Notes: generated by a model not told the origin, from the sequence alone. A stretch of 64,000 nt of DNA from DASPFV01 sp035620975 (GCA_035620975.1 DASPFV010000028.1:30950-94949), one strand, 5' to 3'. Positions 16,683-25,619 are shown, numbered from the stretch's first letter. Numbers and translations are program-made.

Positions 16683-17516
16683 ATGCGCATCCTCTTCATC
16701 GGCGATATCTTCGGCAGACCCGGACGCGAGATCGCGCGCCGCGCCATTCCCGTGCTGGTGGAACGCGAGAACGTGGACCTCGTCATCGCCAACGTGGAGA
16801 ACTCCGCTGCCGGCTTCGGCGTGACCGGCGACGTGGCTGCCGCGATCCTCGACTACGGCGTCCACGTGATGACCAGCGGCAACCACGTGTGGGACAAGAA
16901 AGAGGTCCTGGAGTACATGCCGCGAGAGCCGCGGCTCCTGCGCCCGGCGAACTTCCCGGCCGGCGTCCCGGGCCGCGGCAGCTGTCTGGCCCGGACCCGG
17001 GCCGGCGAGCCGGTGGGCGTGCTGAATCTGATGGGCCGCATTTTCATGACGCCGCTCGACGACCCGTTTGCCGTCGGCCTGCGCGAAGCCGACGCGCTCC
17101 GCGCGAAGACCAGAGTGATCATCGTCGACTTCCACGCCGAGGCGACGTCGGAGAAGACCGCGATGGGCTGGCACCTCGATGGCCGGGTGACCGCCGTCAT
17201 CGGCACCCACACACACGTGCAGACGGCCGACGAGCGAATCCTGCCGCGCGGGACGGCCTACCTGACCGATGCAGGGATGAGCGGCCCGCACGATTCGATC
17301 ATCGGCGTCAGCGTGGAGGCGGCGCTCGGGCGGTTCACGAGCGGTATGCCGGCCAAGTTCGAAGCCGCCTCGGGCCCTGCCCGGCTGAACGCCGTGCTCA
17401 TCACCGCTGACGCGTCGACCGGCCGGGCCACGGCCATCGAGCGCGTGAACCTGTCGTTGGAGGACGTGGAGCGGCTGGCCCACGAAGCCGGGCACACGGC
17501 CGGGACGCACAGCTGA
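16683..17516 (+). CDS. YmdB-family metallophosphoesterase
   Basis: A 277-residue calcineurin-like phosphoesterase of the YmdB/TIGR00282 family. Metal-binding motifs are RILFIGDIFGRPGR at the N-terminus, NVENSAAGFG, MTSGNHVWDKKE, VDFHAEATSEK and IGTHTHVQTADER. Family members hydrolyse 2',3'-cyclic nucleotides, and in Firmicutes they interact functionally with RNase Y; rny itself is at 36848 in this window. It is followed 8 nt later by xseA, so co-transcription is likely. Length and motifs are complete. Confidence 0.92.
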   Translation: MRILFIGDIFGRPGREIARRAIPVLVERENVDLVIANVENSAAGFGVTGDVAAAILDYGVHVMTSGNHVWDKKEVLEYMPREPRLLRPANFPAGVPGRGSCLARTRAGEPVGVLNLMGRIFMTPLDDPFAVGLREADALRAKTRVIIVDFHAEATSEKTAMGWHLDGRVTAVIGTHTHVQTADERILPRGTAYLTDAGMSGPHDSIIGVSVEAALGRFTSGMPAKFEAASGPARLNAVLITADASTGRATAIERVNLSLEDVERLAHEAGHTAGTHS

Positions 17517-17524
17517 CCTCGACC

Positions 17525-18931
17525 ATGCCGGACGACCTCTTTTCCGTCCCGTTCGAGCAGGACGACGATCGCCAGGCCGCGGCGCCGACGCGGGCGAGGC
17601 GGCAGGTGCTCACCGTGTCAGAGCTGACCGCGTCGATCCGCGGGCTCATCGAATCGGGCTTCGGCGACGTCTGGGTCGAGGGGGAGATCTCCAACTGCAA
17701 GCTGTGGAACACGGGGCATCTCTACTTCACTCTGAAGGACGGCCGCGCCCAGCTCAAGGTCGTGATGTTCCGCTCGGCGCTGCGCTACCTGCGATTCAAG
17801 ACCGAAGACGGCCAGCATGTCGTCGCGCGGGGGCGCCTGGGCGTGTACGACGCGAAGGGTGAGTACCAGCTCGTCTGCGAGCACCTGGAGCCGCGCGGGC
17901 TCGGCGCGCTGCAGCTCGCGTTCGAGCAGCTGAAGAAGCGCCTGCAGGCCGAGGGGCTCTTCGACGCCAGCCGGAAGCGGCCGCTGCCGGCGCTGCCCGC
18001 GCGCATCGGCATCGTGACCTCGCTCGAGGGTGCTGCCCTGCGGGACATCATCAAGGTTCTGCGGCGGCGTTATCCCACCGCGCATCTGGTGATACGCCCC
18101 GCGCGCGTCCAGGGAGACGGCGCCGCCGAGGACGTCGCCCGCGCCCTGACGGCGGTGGCACGGGTGCGCGGCGTCGACGTGGTCATCGTGGGCCGCGGCG
18201 GCGGATCCGTGGAGGACCTCTGGACGTTCAACGAGGAGCGCGTCGCGCGCGCGATGGCGGCATGCCCGGTCCCGGTGATCGCCGCGGTGGGCCACGAGGT
18301 GGACGTCACGATTGCCGATTTCGTCGCCGACGTGCGGGCGCCAACGCCCTCGGCAGCGGCGGAGATGGTCGTCGCCGCCAAAGACGAGTTCGCCGCACGG
18401 ATCGATCGGCTGTCGCACCGCCTGCTGGCCGCGGTCCGTGGAGGGCTGCAGCGTCGGCGCACGCTCGTGCACGTGCTCAGCAGCCGGCGGGGGCTGGCGG
18501 GCTGGCATGCGCGGCTGGCGTTCCGGGGCCGTCATGCGGCGGAGCTCTCGCACCAGCTCCGGGGCGCCATGGTCGCGGGCCTGGGGCGGCGCGAACGCGA
18601 GTTCCGCACCCTTCGCCTGCGGCTGGAGGCCCTCGACCTGCGCCGCCGCCTGGCCGCGATCCAGGGCCGGCTGCAGGCCTCGAACGCCAGGCTGGCTGCG
18701 GCGGGCCGCCGCCGCTACGCGCGCGCGGACGGCCGGCTCACCGAGCTCGCCGGCCGGCTGGAGTCGCTCAGCCCGCTGGCGGTTCTTGCGCGCGGCTACG
18801 CCGTGTGCTGGAATGCCGACCGCACGGCCATCATCAGATCGGCCCGCACGGCGGCGCCCGGGGACCACGTTACCGTAACGCTCCACGAAGGCGAGCTGTC
18901 GTGCGAGGTGCGCCGGACGACCGAGGGCTGA
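17525..18931 (+). CDS. xseA: exodeoxyribonuclease VII large subunit
   Basis: A 468-residue XseA, the catalytic subunit of the single-strand-specific exonuclease VII. An N-terminal OB-fold domain (about 20-115: LTVSELTASIRGLIE, VWVEGEISNCKLWNTGHLYFTLKD) is followed by the catalytic region with IGIVTSLEGAALRDI, VIVGRGGGSVEDLWTFNEE, and AVGHEVDVTIADFVADVRAPTPS. A long Arg-rich coiled-coil (about 310-420) leads to the C-terminal domain LSPLAVLARGYAVCW. It precedes xseB by 8 nt. Confidence 0.97.
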   Translation: MPDDLFSVPFEQDDDRQAAAPTRARRQVLTVSELTASIRGLIESGFGDVWVEGEISNCKLWNTGHLYFTLKDGRAQLKVVMFRSALRYLRFKTEDGQHVVARGRLGVYDAKGEYQLVCEHLEPRGLGALQLAFEQLKKRLQAEGLFDASRKRPLPALPARIGIVTSLEGAALRDIIKVLRRRYPTAHLVIRPARVQGDGAAEDVARALTAVARVRGVDVVIVGRGGGSVEDLWTFNEERVARAMAACPVPVIAAVGHEVDVTIADFVADVRAPTPSAAAEMVVAAKDEFAARIDRLSHRLLAAVRGGLQRRRTLVHVLSSRRGLAGWHARLAFRGRHAAELSHQLRGAMVAGLGRREREFRTLRLRLEALDLRRRLAAIQGRLQASNARLAAAGRRRYARADGRLTELAGRLESLSPLAVLARGYAVCWNADRTAIIRSARTAAPGDHVTVTLHEGELSCEVRRTTEG

Positions 18932-18939
18932 CGCCAGTC

Positions 18940-19188
18940 ATGGATCCCACCATCAAGGACTTCGAATCGGCCATTGCCGAGCTCGAAACCATCGTCCGGA
19001 AGCTCGAAGAGGGCGACCTGCCGCTGGAACAATCGCTGGAGCTCTTCGAGCGCGGCGTGCAGCTGTCGCGGTTCTGTCACTCCCGGCTCGAGGCGGCGGA
19101 GCGCCGCATCGAGATCCTGAACGAGCGCGGCGAACTGCGCCCGGCGCCCGCCGCCCTGGGCCTCGATCCTGACGATCAGCGGAAGTGA
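18940..19188 (+). CDS. xseB: exodeoxyribonuclease VII small subunit
   Basis: An 82-residue XseB that binds the coiled-coil of XseA in multiple copies. The family pattern FESAIAELETIVRKLEEGDL, then LPLEQSLELFERGVQL, covers residues 6-50. The short Pro-rich C-terminus is variable. Its stop overlaps the GTG of the prenyltransferase gene (GTGA), part of the coupled xseA-xseB-ispA-tlyA-nadK series. Confidence 0.95.
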   Translation: MDPTIKDFESAIAELETIVRKLEEGDLPLEQSLELFERGVQLSRFCHSRLEAAERRIEILNERGELRPAPAALGLDPDDQRK

Positions 19189-20132
19189 CCACGACGACGA
19201 CGGACCTGGAGAGCTGGCTCGCCGGGCAGCGGCGAACGGTGGACGCCGCACTCGAGCGGCTCCTGCCGCGCGAGCCCGAGTGTCCCCGCATCATCGTCGA
19301 GGCCGCCCGCTACAGCGTCATCGCGGGCGGCAAGCGGCTCCGCCCGATGCTCGCGCTCGCCTCCGCCGACGCGGTCGCGGGCCGGTTGTCGGTGGATCGC
19401 GACCCCGCGCTGGCGCTGGCGCTGCCCGCCGCCTGCGCGCTGGAGCTGATCCACACCTACTCCCTCGTTCACGACGATCTGCCGGCAATGGACGACGACA
19501 CGCTGCGCCGGGGGCGGCCGACGGCGCACGTGGTGTTCGGCGAGGGGATGGCCATTCTTGCCGGCGATGCCCTCCTGACGGAGGCCTTCGTCATTCTCGC
19601 GCGCGAACCGGCGTCCCCGCCCAGGGGCGATCCCGTCCTCGACGCCCGGAAGCTGCGGACGCTCCGGCGAATCGCCGAGGCCGCCGGGGCAGCCGGCATG
19701 GTCGGCGGCCAGGCCCTCGACCTGCAGGCGGCGCAGGCGGGCGCCGCGCCGCTCGATGCCGACGCGCTGCGGCGCATGCATGCCAGCAAGACCGGCGCGC
19801 TCATCCGGGCCGCCGCGGCCGCTGGCGCCATCATGGCCGGCGCCGACGGCCCCATGCTCGACGCGCTCGACGAGTACGCCGCGCACCTGGGCCTGGCTTT
19901 CCAGATCGTCGACGACATCCTCGATGTCGAGGGTGCGTCGGTCGACCTGGGCAAGACGGCCGGCAAGGACGCCGCCGCAGGCAAGCCGACCTATCCCGCG
20001 TTCTTCGGGCTCGAGGCCTCGCGCGCGCTCGCGGCGAGGTCGGTCGAGTCAGCGCTGGCGGCGCTCGAACGCGAGCGGCTGGCCGGCCAGCTGCCCGCGA
20101 TCGCCAGGTGGGTCGTGTCACGAACGCATTGA
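19185..20132 (+). CDS. ispA: polyprenyl (farnesyl/geranylgeranyl) diphosphate synthase
   Basis: A 315-residue short-chain trans-prenyltransferase that condenses isopentenyl diphosphate onto allylic diphosphates. The first aspartate-rich motif is HDDLPAMDDDTLRRGRPT and the second is FQIVDDILDVEG; GGKRLRPML lies near the N-terminus and MHASKTGALI before the second motif. The residues before the first Asp motif (HTYSLVH) fit a C15-C20 product; the exact chain length is not determinable. GTG start overlaps xseB. The dxs gene often found next in this cluster is absent. Confidence 0.93.
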   Translation: MTTTTTDLESWLAGQRRTVDAALERLLPREPECPRIIVEAARYSVIAGGKRLRPMLALASADAVAGRLSVDRDPALALALPAACALELIHTYSLVHDDLPAMDDDTLRRGRPTAHVVFGEGMAILAGDALLTEAFVILAREPASPPRGDPVLDARKLRTLRRIAEAAGAAGMVGGQALDLQAAQAGAAPLDADALRRMHASKTGALIRAAAAAGAIMAGADGPMLDALDEYAAHLGLAFQIVDDILDVEGASVDLGKTAGKDAAAGKPTYPAFFGLEASRALAARSVESALAALERERLAGQLPAIARWVVSRTH

Positions 20133-20875
20133 AGGGCTCGGTCCGCCTCGACGTGCTGATGGTCGAGCGGGGCCTCGCGGCCTCGCGCGAGCGCGCGCGC
20201 GCTCTCCTGCTCGCCGGCTCGGTGCTGGTCGACGGTCGGCCGGTCACCAAGGCCGGAGCGTCTGTCCCGCGCGATGCGGAGATCCTCCTGCGCACGCCCG
20301 ATCATCCGTACGTCAGCCGGGGAGGGCTCAAGCTGGCACACGCGCTGGAGGTGTTCGGCATCACGGTGGCCGGCCGGCAGGCGCTCGACATCGGCGCCTC
20401 GACAGGCGGCTTCACCGACGTTCTGCTCCAGCGCGGCGCGGCGCGCGTCGTGGCGCTCGACGTGGGACACGGGCAGCTGGAGTGGAGGCTCCGCAACGAC
20501 CCGCGTGTCGTCGTGCTCGAGCGGGTGAACGCGCGGCATCTGACACCCGATTTGCTGCCCGCCGACTCCCGCCGCTTCGACCTCGTCACTATCGACGTGT
20601 CGTTCATCTCGCTTCGCCACATCCTCCCGGCCGTTCCCCCGCTGCTCGCCCCTGACGCGGACGTGATCGCGCTGGTGAAGCCGCAGTTCGAGGCCGGGCG
20701 TCACGAGGTCGGCCGGGGCGGCATCGTTCGCGACGATCGGGTCCGTGAGCGGGTGCTCGAGGAGGTCTCGCAATTCGCCGATACGTTAGGATTGAGGCGC
20801 GCGGGAGTGGCGGAGTCGCCGATCGCCGGGATGGAGGGCAACCGGGAGATGCTGCTGCATCTATGTCAACGATAA
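20129..20875 (+). CDS. tlyA: TlyA-family rRNA methyltransferase (hemolysin-like)
   Basis: A 248-residue protein with an N-terminal S4 RNA-binding domain (RLDVLMVERGLAASRERA, then LLLAGSVLVDGRPVTKAG) and an FtsJ-like SAM domain (YVSRGGLKLAHAL, ALDIGASTGGFTDVLLQRGA, VALDVGHGQLEWRL, DLVTIDVSFISL, ALVKPQFEAG). TlyA methylates 2'-O cytidines in rRNA, as in capreomycin-sensitive bacteria. Start is a TTG overlapping the ispA stop (TTGA), consistent with coupling; no ATG or GTG precedes the S4 domain in frame. It overlaps nadK by 13 nt. Confidence 0.93.
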   Translation: MKGSVRLDVLMVERGLAASRERARALLLAGSVLVDGRPVTKAGASVPRDAEILLRTPDHPYVSRGGLKLAHALEVFGITVAGRQALDIGASTGGFTDVLLQRGAARVVALDVGHGQLEWRLRNDPRVVVLERVNARHLTPDLLPADSRRFDLVTIDVSFISLRHILPAVPPLLAPDADVIALVKPQFEAGRHEVGRGGIVRDDRVRERVLEEVSQFADTLGLRRAGVAESPIAGMEGNREMLLHLCQR

Positions 20876-21780
20876 CGCGCGTCGGGCTGGTCGCGAAGCA
20901 CAACCTCGAGGCCGCGGCCGGCATTCTCGCCGAGCTCGCGGGCTGGCTCGATGCGCGGGATCTCGAGCCGGTGTTCGAAACCGAGACGGCCGCGCTCGTC
21001 GGTCTCCCGCCGGGCCGGCCGACGAGCTCGCGCGACGAGCTTCCGGGGGCGTGCGACATCGTCGTCGTCCTCGGGGGAGACGGGACGCTGATCGGCATGG
21101 CCGGCCGCATCGCCCAGGCCGACGTCGACATCCCCATTCTCGGCGTGAACTTCGGCAGCCTGGGCTTCCTCACGGAGATCACGCTGCCCGAGCTGCAGGA
21201 TTCGCTCGACTCCGTGCTCCGCGGCACGGCCGAGATCGATCTGCGGATGATGCTGCGGGCCCGCACGCTGCGAGGCGGCAGCGTCCACGCCGACCGCATC
21301 GTGCTCAACGACGTCGTCATCACCAAGGGCGCCGTGTCGCGCATCATCGACCTGTCGGTCGCCGTCGACCGCAATCCGGTGATGCGGGTGCGCGCCGACG
21401 GCCTCATCGTCGGGACGCCTACCGGATCGACCGCGTACAATCTGGCAGCGGGCGGGCCGATCGTGCACCCCGCCGTGGACGCCATCGTCCTCACGCCAAT
21501 CGCCCCGCACATGCTCACGAACCGGCCCGTCGTGATCCCGTCCGCCTCGAACATCCGCGTCGAGCCGCTGATGGACGGAACGAACGAGGAGGTGTACGTG
21601 ACGTTCGACGGACAGTCGGGCCACGACCTGCAGGCCGACGACGTTGTGGAGATCGTCAGGGCGGAGCGGCAGCTGCGCCTGGTGCGCGCCGCCAGGCGGA
21701 CGTACTTCGACGTGCTCCGGCAGAAGCTGAAGTGGAGTGAATCCCCATCGGCCGGTAATCGCGAGCTTCGCTATTTCTGA
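20863..21780 (+). CDS. nadK: NAD kinase
   Basis: A 305-residue NadK that phosphorylates NAD to NADP. The catalytic GGDGT is in DIVVVLGGDGTLIGMAG. Downstream are GVNFGSLGFLTE, VLNDVVITKG, ADGLIVGTPTGSTAYNLAAGG and PIAPHMLTNRPVVIP, all family hallmarks. The C-terminus (about 275-305) is longer than usual and basic. It ends the xseA-to-nadK series. It converges with mltG with a 10-nt tail overlap, so there is no room for a separate terminator. Confidence 0.96.
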   Translation: MSTITRVGLVAKHNLEAAAGILAELAGWLDARDLEPVFETETAALVGLPPGRPTSSRDELPGACDIVVVLGGDGTLIGMAGRIAQADVDIPILGVNFGSLGFLTEITLPELQDSLDSVLRGTAEIDLRMMLRARTLRGGSVHADRIVLNDVVITKGAVSRIIDLSVAVDRNPVMRVRADGLIVGTPTGSTAYNLAAGGPIVHPAVDAIVLTPIAPHMLTNRPVVIPSASNIRVEPLMDGTNEEVYVTFDGQSGHDLQADDVVEIVRAERQLRLVRAARRTYFDVLRQKLKWSESPSAGNRELRYF

Positions 21781-22793
21781 TTGCGAAAGTAGCGGATCTG
21801 CCATTCCTGGACGTTGCGGTTGTGCTCGGGAAGCGTGGCCGCGAAGGCGTGCGAGCCGTCGTTGCGGCTGACGAAATAGAGATACGGCACGTCGGCAGGA
21901 TTCGCCGCCGCAGCGAGCGAGGCGGCGCCGGGCGCGGCGATTGGCCCCGGCGGAAGGCCGGCGTAACGGTAGGTGTTGTAGGGGGAATCGAACTGCAGGC
22001 TGGCGCGGGTGAGATTCCCGTCGTACTGGCCGGCCCGCTCCAGCGCGTAGATGACCGTGGGATCGCACTGCAGGCCCATGCCGATCCGCAGCCGGTTGGC
22101 ATAGACCGCCGCCACGAGCGGGCGCTCGGGCGCTTTCGCCGTCTCCTTCTCGACCAGCGAGGCGAGCGTCACCAGCTCGCGGACGCTCAGGCCCCTCGCC
22201 CCCGCCTGATCGCGGATCTCCCGTGTCAGGGCCTGCTCGAACCGCGCCACCATACGGTCGACCAGCTGCGACGCGGTGATGCGGCGCGGCAGCGTGTAGG
22301 TGTCCGGGAACAGATAGCCTTCGAGATCGGGAGCGGCCGGGTCGAGATGGCGGATCCGCGCCGGATCGTCGGCGGCCTGCTCGAACTCGGCGCGGGTCCC
22401 GAAACCCCTCTCCTCGAAGAGCGCCGCCATCTGTCGAATCGTGAGGCCTTCGCGAAACGTGAGCGACCGGAGGTACACGTCGCCCCGCGCGAGCTTGTCG
22501 ACGACTTCCGCCGGCGTCATGGGGCGGTCGAACCGGTATTCGCCCGCCTGGAGACGCCGACCCGCGCGGCGCAGCGACACGGCCACGCGAAACGCCGTCT
22601 GGTTCCGCACGACGCCCGCCTCCACGAGCCGGCGCGCCATCGTCGCCGGTCCGCTCCCGGGCACGATCTCCACGAACGCCTCCGGGGTGTCGTAGCCCTT
22701 GTACGGCCGGCTGAGCGAGAGATAGACCCACCCACCCACGGCCAGGCCCAGGCCGAGCACGATCAGAACGAGGACACCAATCGCCTTCTTCAC
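21771..22793 (-). CDS. mltG: endolytic murein transglycosylase MltG
   Basis: A 340-residue inner-membrane protein with a single N-terminal anchor (about 5-27) and a periplasmic YceG domain. The catalytic Glu is in LASLVEKETAKAPERPLVAAVYANRL, followed by QCDPTVIYALE and SPYNTYRYAGLPPGPIAAPG, the family's active-site loop. MltG cuts nascent glycan strands and sets their length. It is encoded downstream of ruvX on the same strand, the common mltG-ruvX pairing, but the two are separated by a 17-bp tandem repeat array. Confidence 0.96.
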   Translation of the reverse strand: MKKAIGVLVLIVLGLGLAVGGWVYLSLSRPYKGYDTPEAFVEIVPGSGPATMARRLVEAGVVRNQTAFRVAVSLRRAGRRLQAGEYRFDRPMTPAEVVDKLARGDVYLRSLTFREGLTIRQMAALFEERGFGTRAEFEQAADDPARIRHLDPAAPDLEGYLFPDTYTLPRRITASQLVDRMVARFEQALTREIRDQAGARGLSVRELVTLASLVEKETAKAPERPLVAAVYANRLRIGMGLQCDPTVIYALERAGQYDGNLTRASLQFDSPYNTYRYAGLPPGPIAAPGAASLAAAANPADVPYLYFVSRNDGSHAFAATLPEHNRNVQEWQIRYFRNQK

Positions 22794-22833
22794 TCAGGCC
22801 TCACGGGAAACAGCACTCCGGCACGGCCGCCTG

Positions 22834-22936
22834 CCACGGCGCGCTCGCACCCCACGGCACACTCGCACCCACGGCACGCTCGCACCCACGGCGCGCTCGG
22901 ACCCACGACACGCTCGCACCCACGGCACGCTCGCAC
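22834..22936. repeat. six-copy 17-bp tandem repeat between ruvX and mltG
   Basis: Six head-to-tail copies of a unit close to CCACGGCACGCTCGCAC; the first has one extra base and others differ at one to three positions. It fills most of the 178-base space between ruvX and mltG and would be transcribed in their shared message. There are no spacers, so it is not a CRISPR array. Confidence 0.9.
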
Positions 22937-22971
22937 CGCGGGCACCCGGGGCACTCAGTGCACCCAGCCAA

Positions 22972-23403
22972 TCACCTCGCATCGAGGTAGTCCTGCAACA
23001 CGACGGCCGCCGCCATTGCGTCCACGAGCGGCTTGCGCGTGCGCCAGTCCTTGAATCGCCTGGCGAGCTGCTGCTCGGCTTCGCGGCTGCTGAGCCGCTC
23101 GTCCTGCAGTGACACGGGCACGGACACTCGGTGGCGGAGCGCCTCGGCGAGCGCTTCGACCGCGGCAGTCTGATCGTTGGCCTCTCCGCTCAGCCGCCGC
23201 GGCCATCCGATCACCACCGCGTCCAACCCGTCGTCTTCGGCGCGGAGCCTCGCGATCTCGGCCTCCAGCGCGTCGGCGGCCCGGCCGATGCTCGTGTGTC
23301 CGGCGATGGTCTTCCATGGCCGCGCGAGCAGGCCGGTCGGGTCTGACAGGGCCAGCCCGATTCGGCGCCGGCCGTAGTCGATCCCCAGCACGCGCACTCG
23401 CAC
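22972..23403 (-). CDS. ruvX: RuvX/YqgF-family RNase H-like protein
   Basis: A 143-residue RNase H-fold protein. The first catalytic Asp is in VLGIDYGRRRIGLALSD; VVIGWPRRLSGEANDQTAAVEA and LQDERLSSREAEQ follow, and the C-terminal Asp is in KPLVDAMAAAVVLQDYL. YqgF proteins are linked to pre-16S rRNA 5' processing and anti-termination. Three in-frame GTG codons (23403, 23397, 23391) could start it; ATG is absent and upstream sequence is repeat DNA. A much longer open frame upstream is not coding. Confidence 0.88.
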   Translation of the reverse strand: MRVRVLGIDYGRRRIGLALSDPTGLLARPWKTIAGHTSIGRAADALEAEIARLRAEDDGLDAVVIGWPRRLSGEANDQTAAVEALAEALRHRVSVPVSLQDERLSSREAEQQLARRFKDWRTRKPLVDAMAAAVVLQDYLDAR

Positions 23404-23423
23404 AGGGTACCATGTGACTTCTT

Positions 23424-23521
23424 TCCAGGTTCCTGGTTCAGGGTTCCTGGTTCCTAACCATGAACCTGGAACCGGGAACCAGGAACCGAACGTTGAACCC
23501 TGAACTCTGAACCAGGAAACC
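23424..23521. repeat. palindromic GGTTCC/GGAACC intergenic repeat block
   Basis: About 100 bases made of short units (CCAGGTTCCTGG, GGGTTCCTGGTTCC) followed by their complements (GAACCTGGAACC, GGGAACCAGGAACC). The block can fold into a long imperfect stem and sits between the divergent ruvX and phosphatase genes. Related units follow gatA at 14117. Confidence 0.75.
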
Positions 23522-23535
23522 GGAGAGCCGGCAGT

Positions 23536-23541
23536 TATAAT
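23536..23541 (+). promoter_or_regulatory. consensus -10 TATAAT before the phosphatase gene
   Basis: A perfect TATAAT ends eight bases before the ATG at 23550, so the transcript would be leaderless. No -35 match was seen in the repeat block upstream. Confidence 0.6.
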
Positions 23542-23549
23542 TCCCCCAC

Positions 23550-25619
23550 ATGCTCGATCGTACGGCGGGCGCGCTCGCGCTCTCGATCTGCTTGCTGGCG
23601 GGGCTGCTGCCTTCCGGCGCGTGCGGCACGGCTCGGCCTTCACAGGGGACGCGTCCCAAGCTCGTCGTTCTCGGCTTCGATGGCCTCGATCCGGATCTGG
23701 TCGAGCGGTGGATGAAGGCCGGCCAGCTGCCGAACCTCGCCAGGGTTGCCAGCCGCGGGGGGCTCTACCCGCTGGCGACGACTCACTCCCCCGAGTCGCC
23801 GACCGCCTGGGCGTCGTTCGCCACGGGCGTGAACCCGGGCAAGCACAACATCTACGACTTTCTCGTCCGCGACACGGACACGTACCTGCCGGATCTCGGG
23901 ATGGTGCGGCGCGAGCCCGCACGCTTCCTCTTCAACTACATCCCGATCGCGCGGCCGCGGGTGTACTCCACGCGCGGAGGCACTTCGTTCTGGGTCACGG
24001 CCGGGCGGGCCGGCATCCGCTCGACGATCCTGACGGTACCCGTGACCTTTCCGCCCGAGGACGTCCCGAACGGCGAACTGCTGTCGGGTCTGCCCCTGCC
24101 GGACATCCGCGGCACGATGGGGACCTTCTATTACTTCGCCACCGATCTCAGCCGGTACGAGGAGGGGAACACCGAGTTCGGCGGCATTCTCAGGCGGCTC
24201 GTCGTCGAGGGCGACGTGGCTCGCAGCGAGTTGATCGGTCCGCCCAACCCCATCGTCCGCCAGCAGATGCGCGCCATCCGGGAGAAAGGCGCGTTGACGG
24301 AGGCCGATCGCGCGCGGCTCACAGAGCTGGAGCCGCAGGAGGACGTGCGGATCCCGTTCACGATCCGATGGAATCGCCAGGCGAAGACGGCGACCGTCGA
24401 GATTCAGGGCCATTCGCTGCTCCTCGAGCCCGGGAAGATGAGCCGCTGGATCGATCTCGAGTTCCGCGTGAACGTCCTGGTCCGCATCCAGGGAATGACC
24501 CAGCTGCTGCTGATGAACGCGGACCGTGAGCTGCAGCTCTACATGGCGCCGGTGAACTGGAAGCCCGACGATCCGCCAGCCCCCATGTCGGCGCCGGCCG
24601 GGTTCGCCGCAGACATGTTCGAGCGCGTCGGCCACTACCGCACGCTCGGATGGGCAGAGGCGACCTGGCCCCTGAACGAGGGGCGCATGGACGAGGCGAC
24701 GTTCATGGACGACCTGTACGTCGCGTTCGACGACCGGGCGCGCGTGATCCTGAACCGGATTGCGGCGCGCAACTGGGACGTGCTGGTGGGCGTCATCGAG
24801 TCGACCGACCGCGTGCAGCACATGATGTGGCGCCTCATCGACCCCGATCACCCCATGCACGACTCGGCGCTGGCCGCGCGCTTCGGCGATTCGATCCTGA
24901 GCGTCTATCGCCGTGCCGACCAGTTCGTCGCCGAGGTCCTCGAGCGGGTCGATCCGGACACCGGGATCCTGATCGTCTCCGATCACGGCTTCCATTCCTG
25001 GCGCAAGGCGGTGAACCTGAACACGTGGCTGGTGCAGGAGGGCTACATGGCCCTGCAGGGGCAGCAGCCGGGCGAGAAGAAGCTCGACGACCTGTTTGGG
25101 GGCGGGGAGTTCTGGGAAAACGTCGACTGGTCGCGCACGCGCGCCTACGCCATGGGGCTCGGGCAGATCTATTTCAACCTGCGGGGAAGGGAGTCGCGCG
25201 GCATCGTGAGCCCGGGCGCCGAAGCCTCGGCCCTGGCCGACGAGCTCGCGGCCCGGCTGCTGGCGATGACCGACCCTGATACCGGCGCGCGCATCGTGCG
25301 CAACGTCTACAAGCGCGACGACGTGTACTCGGGAGAGTTTCTGCAGCACGCCTCGGAGCTGCAGGTGGGCATGGAGGACGGATACCGCGTCTCGTGGCAG
25401 ACGACGCTCGGAGGCTCCCCTCAGGGGATCGTGTATCCCAATATGAAGAAATGGAGCGGCGATCACGGCGGATTCGACTTCGAGATCACCGCTGGCGTAC
25501 TGATCTCGAGCCGCCCGATTGCGGGCCGGACGCCCTCCATCCTCGATATCGCCCCTACCGTCCTCAACTTCTTCGGCATCCCGGTGCCCGGGGACATCGA
25601 TGGCAAGCCGCTGTTCTGA
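23550..25619 (+). CDS. alkaline phosphatase-superfamily lipoprotein (type I phosphodiesterase-like)
   Basis: A 689-residue exported protein; the leader ends in PSGAC, a possible lipobox with Cys about 25. The alkaline-phosphatase/NPP core is clear: metal Asp in VVLGFDGLDPDL, nucleophile region SPESPTAWASFATGVNPGKHN, then ESTDRVQHMMW, VSDHGFHSW and a late metal site GDHGGFDF. A large insert of about 200 residues separates the motifs. Substrate is unknown; phosphodiester or phosphotransferase action on envelope components is likely. It overlaps the EnvC-like gene by 20 nt, hinting at a shared envelope role. Confidence 0.88.
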   Translation: MLDRTAGALALSICLLAGLLPSGACGTARPSQGTRPKLVVLGFDGLDPDLVERWMKAGQLPNLARVASRGGLYPLATTHSPESPTAWASFATGVNPGKHNIYDFLVRDTDTYLPDLGMVRREPARFLFNYIPIARPRVYSTRGGTSFWVTAGRAGIRSTILTVPVTFPPEDVPNGELLSGLPLPDIRGTMGTFYYFATDLSRYEEGNTEFGGILRRLVVEGDVARSELIGPPNPIVRQQMRAIREKGALTEADRARLTELEPQEDVRIPFTIRWNRQAKTATVEIQGHSLLLEPGKMSRWIDLEFRVNVLVRIQGMTQLLLMNADRELQLYMAPVNWKPDDPPAPMSAPAGFAADMFERVGHYRTLGWAEATWPLNEGRMDEATFMDDLYVAFDDRARVILNRIAARNWDVLVGVIESTDRVQHMMWRLIDPDHPMHDSALAARFGDSILSVYRRADQFVAEVLERVDPDTGILIVSDHGFHSWRKAVNLNTWLVQEGYMALQGQQPGEKKLDDLFGGGEFWENVDWSRTRAYAMGLGQIYFNLRGRESRGIVSPGAEASALADELAARLLAMTDPDTGARIVRNVYKRDDVYSGEFLQHASELQVGMEDGYRVSWQTTLGGSPQGIVYPNMKKWSGDHGGFDFEITAGVLISSRPIAGRTPSILDIAPTVLNFFGIPVPGDIDGKPLF

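Noticed and set aside
22834..22936. CRISPR-like array
   Set aside because: The 17-bp units abut with no spacers, and no cas genes are present.
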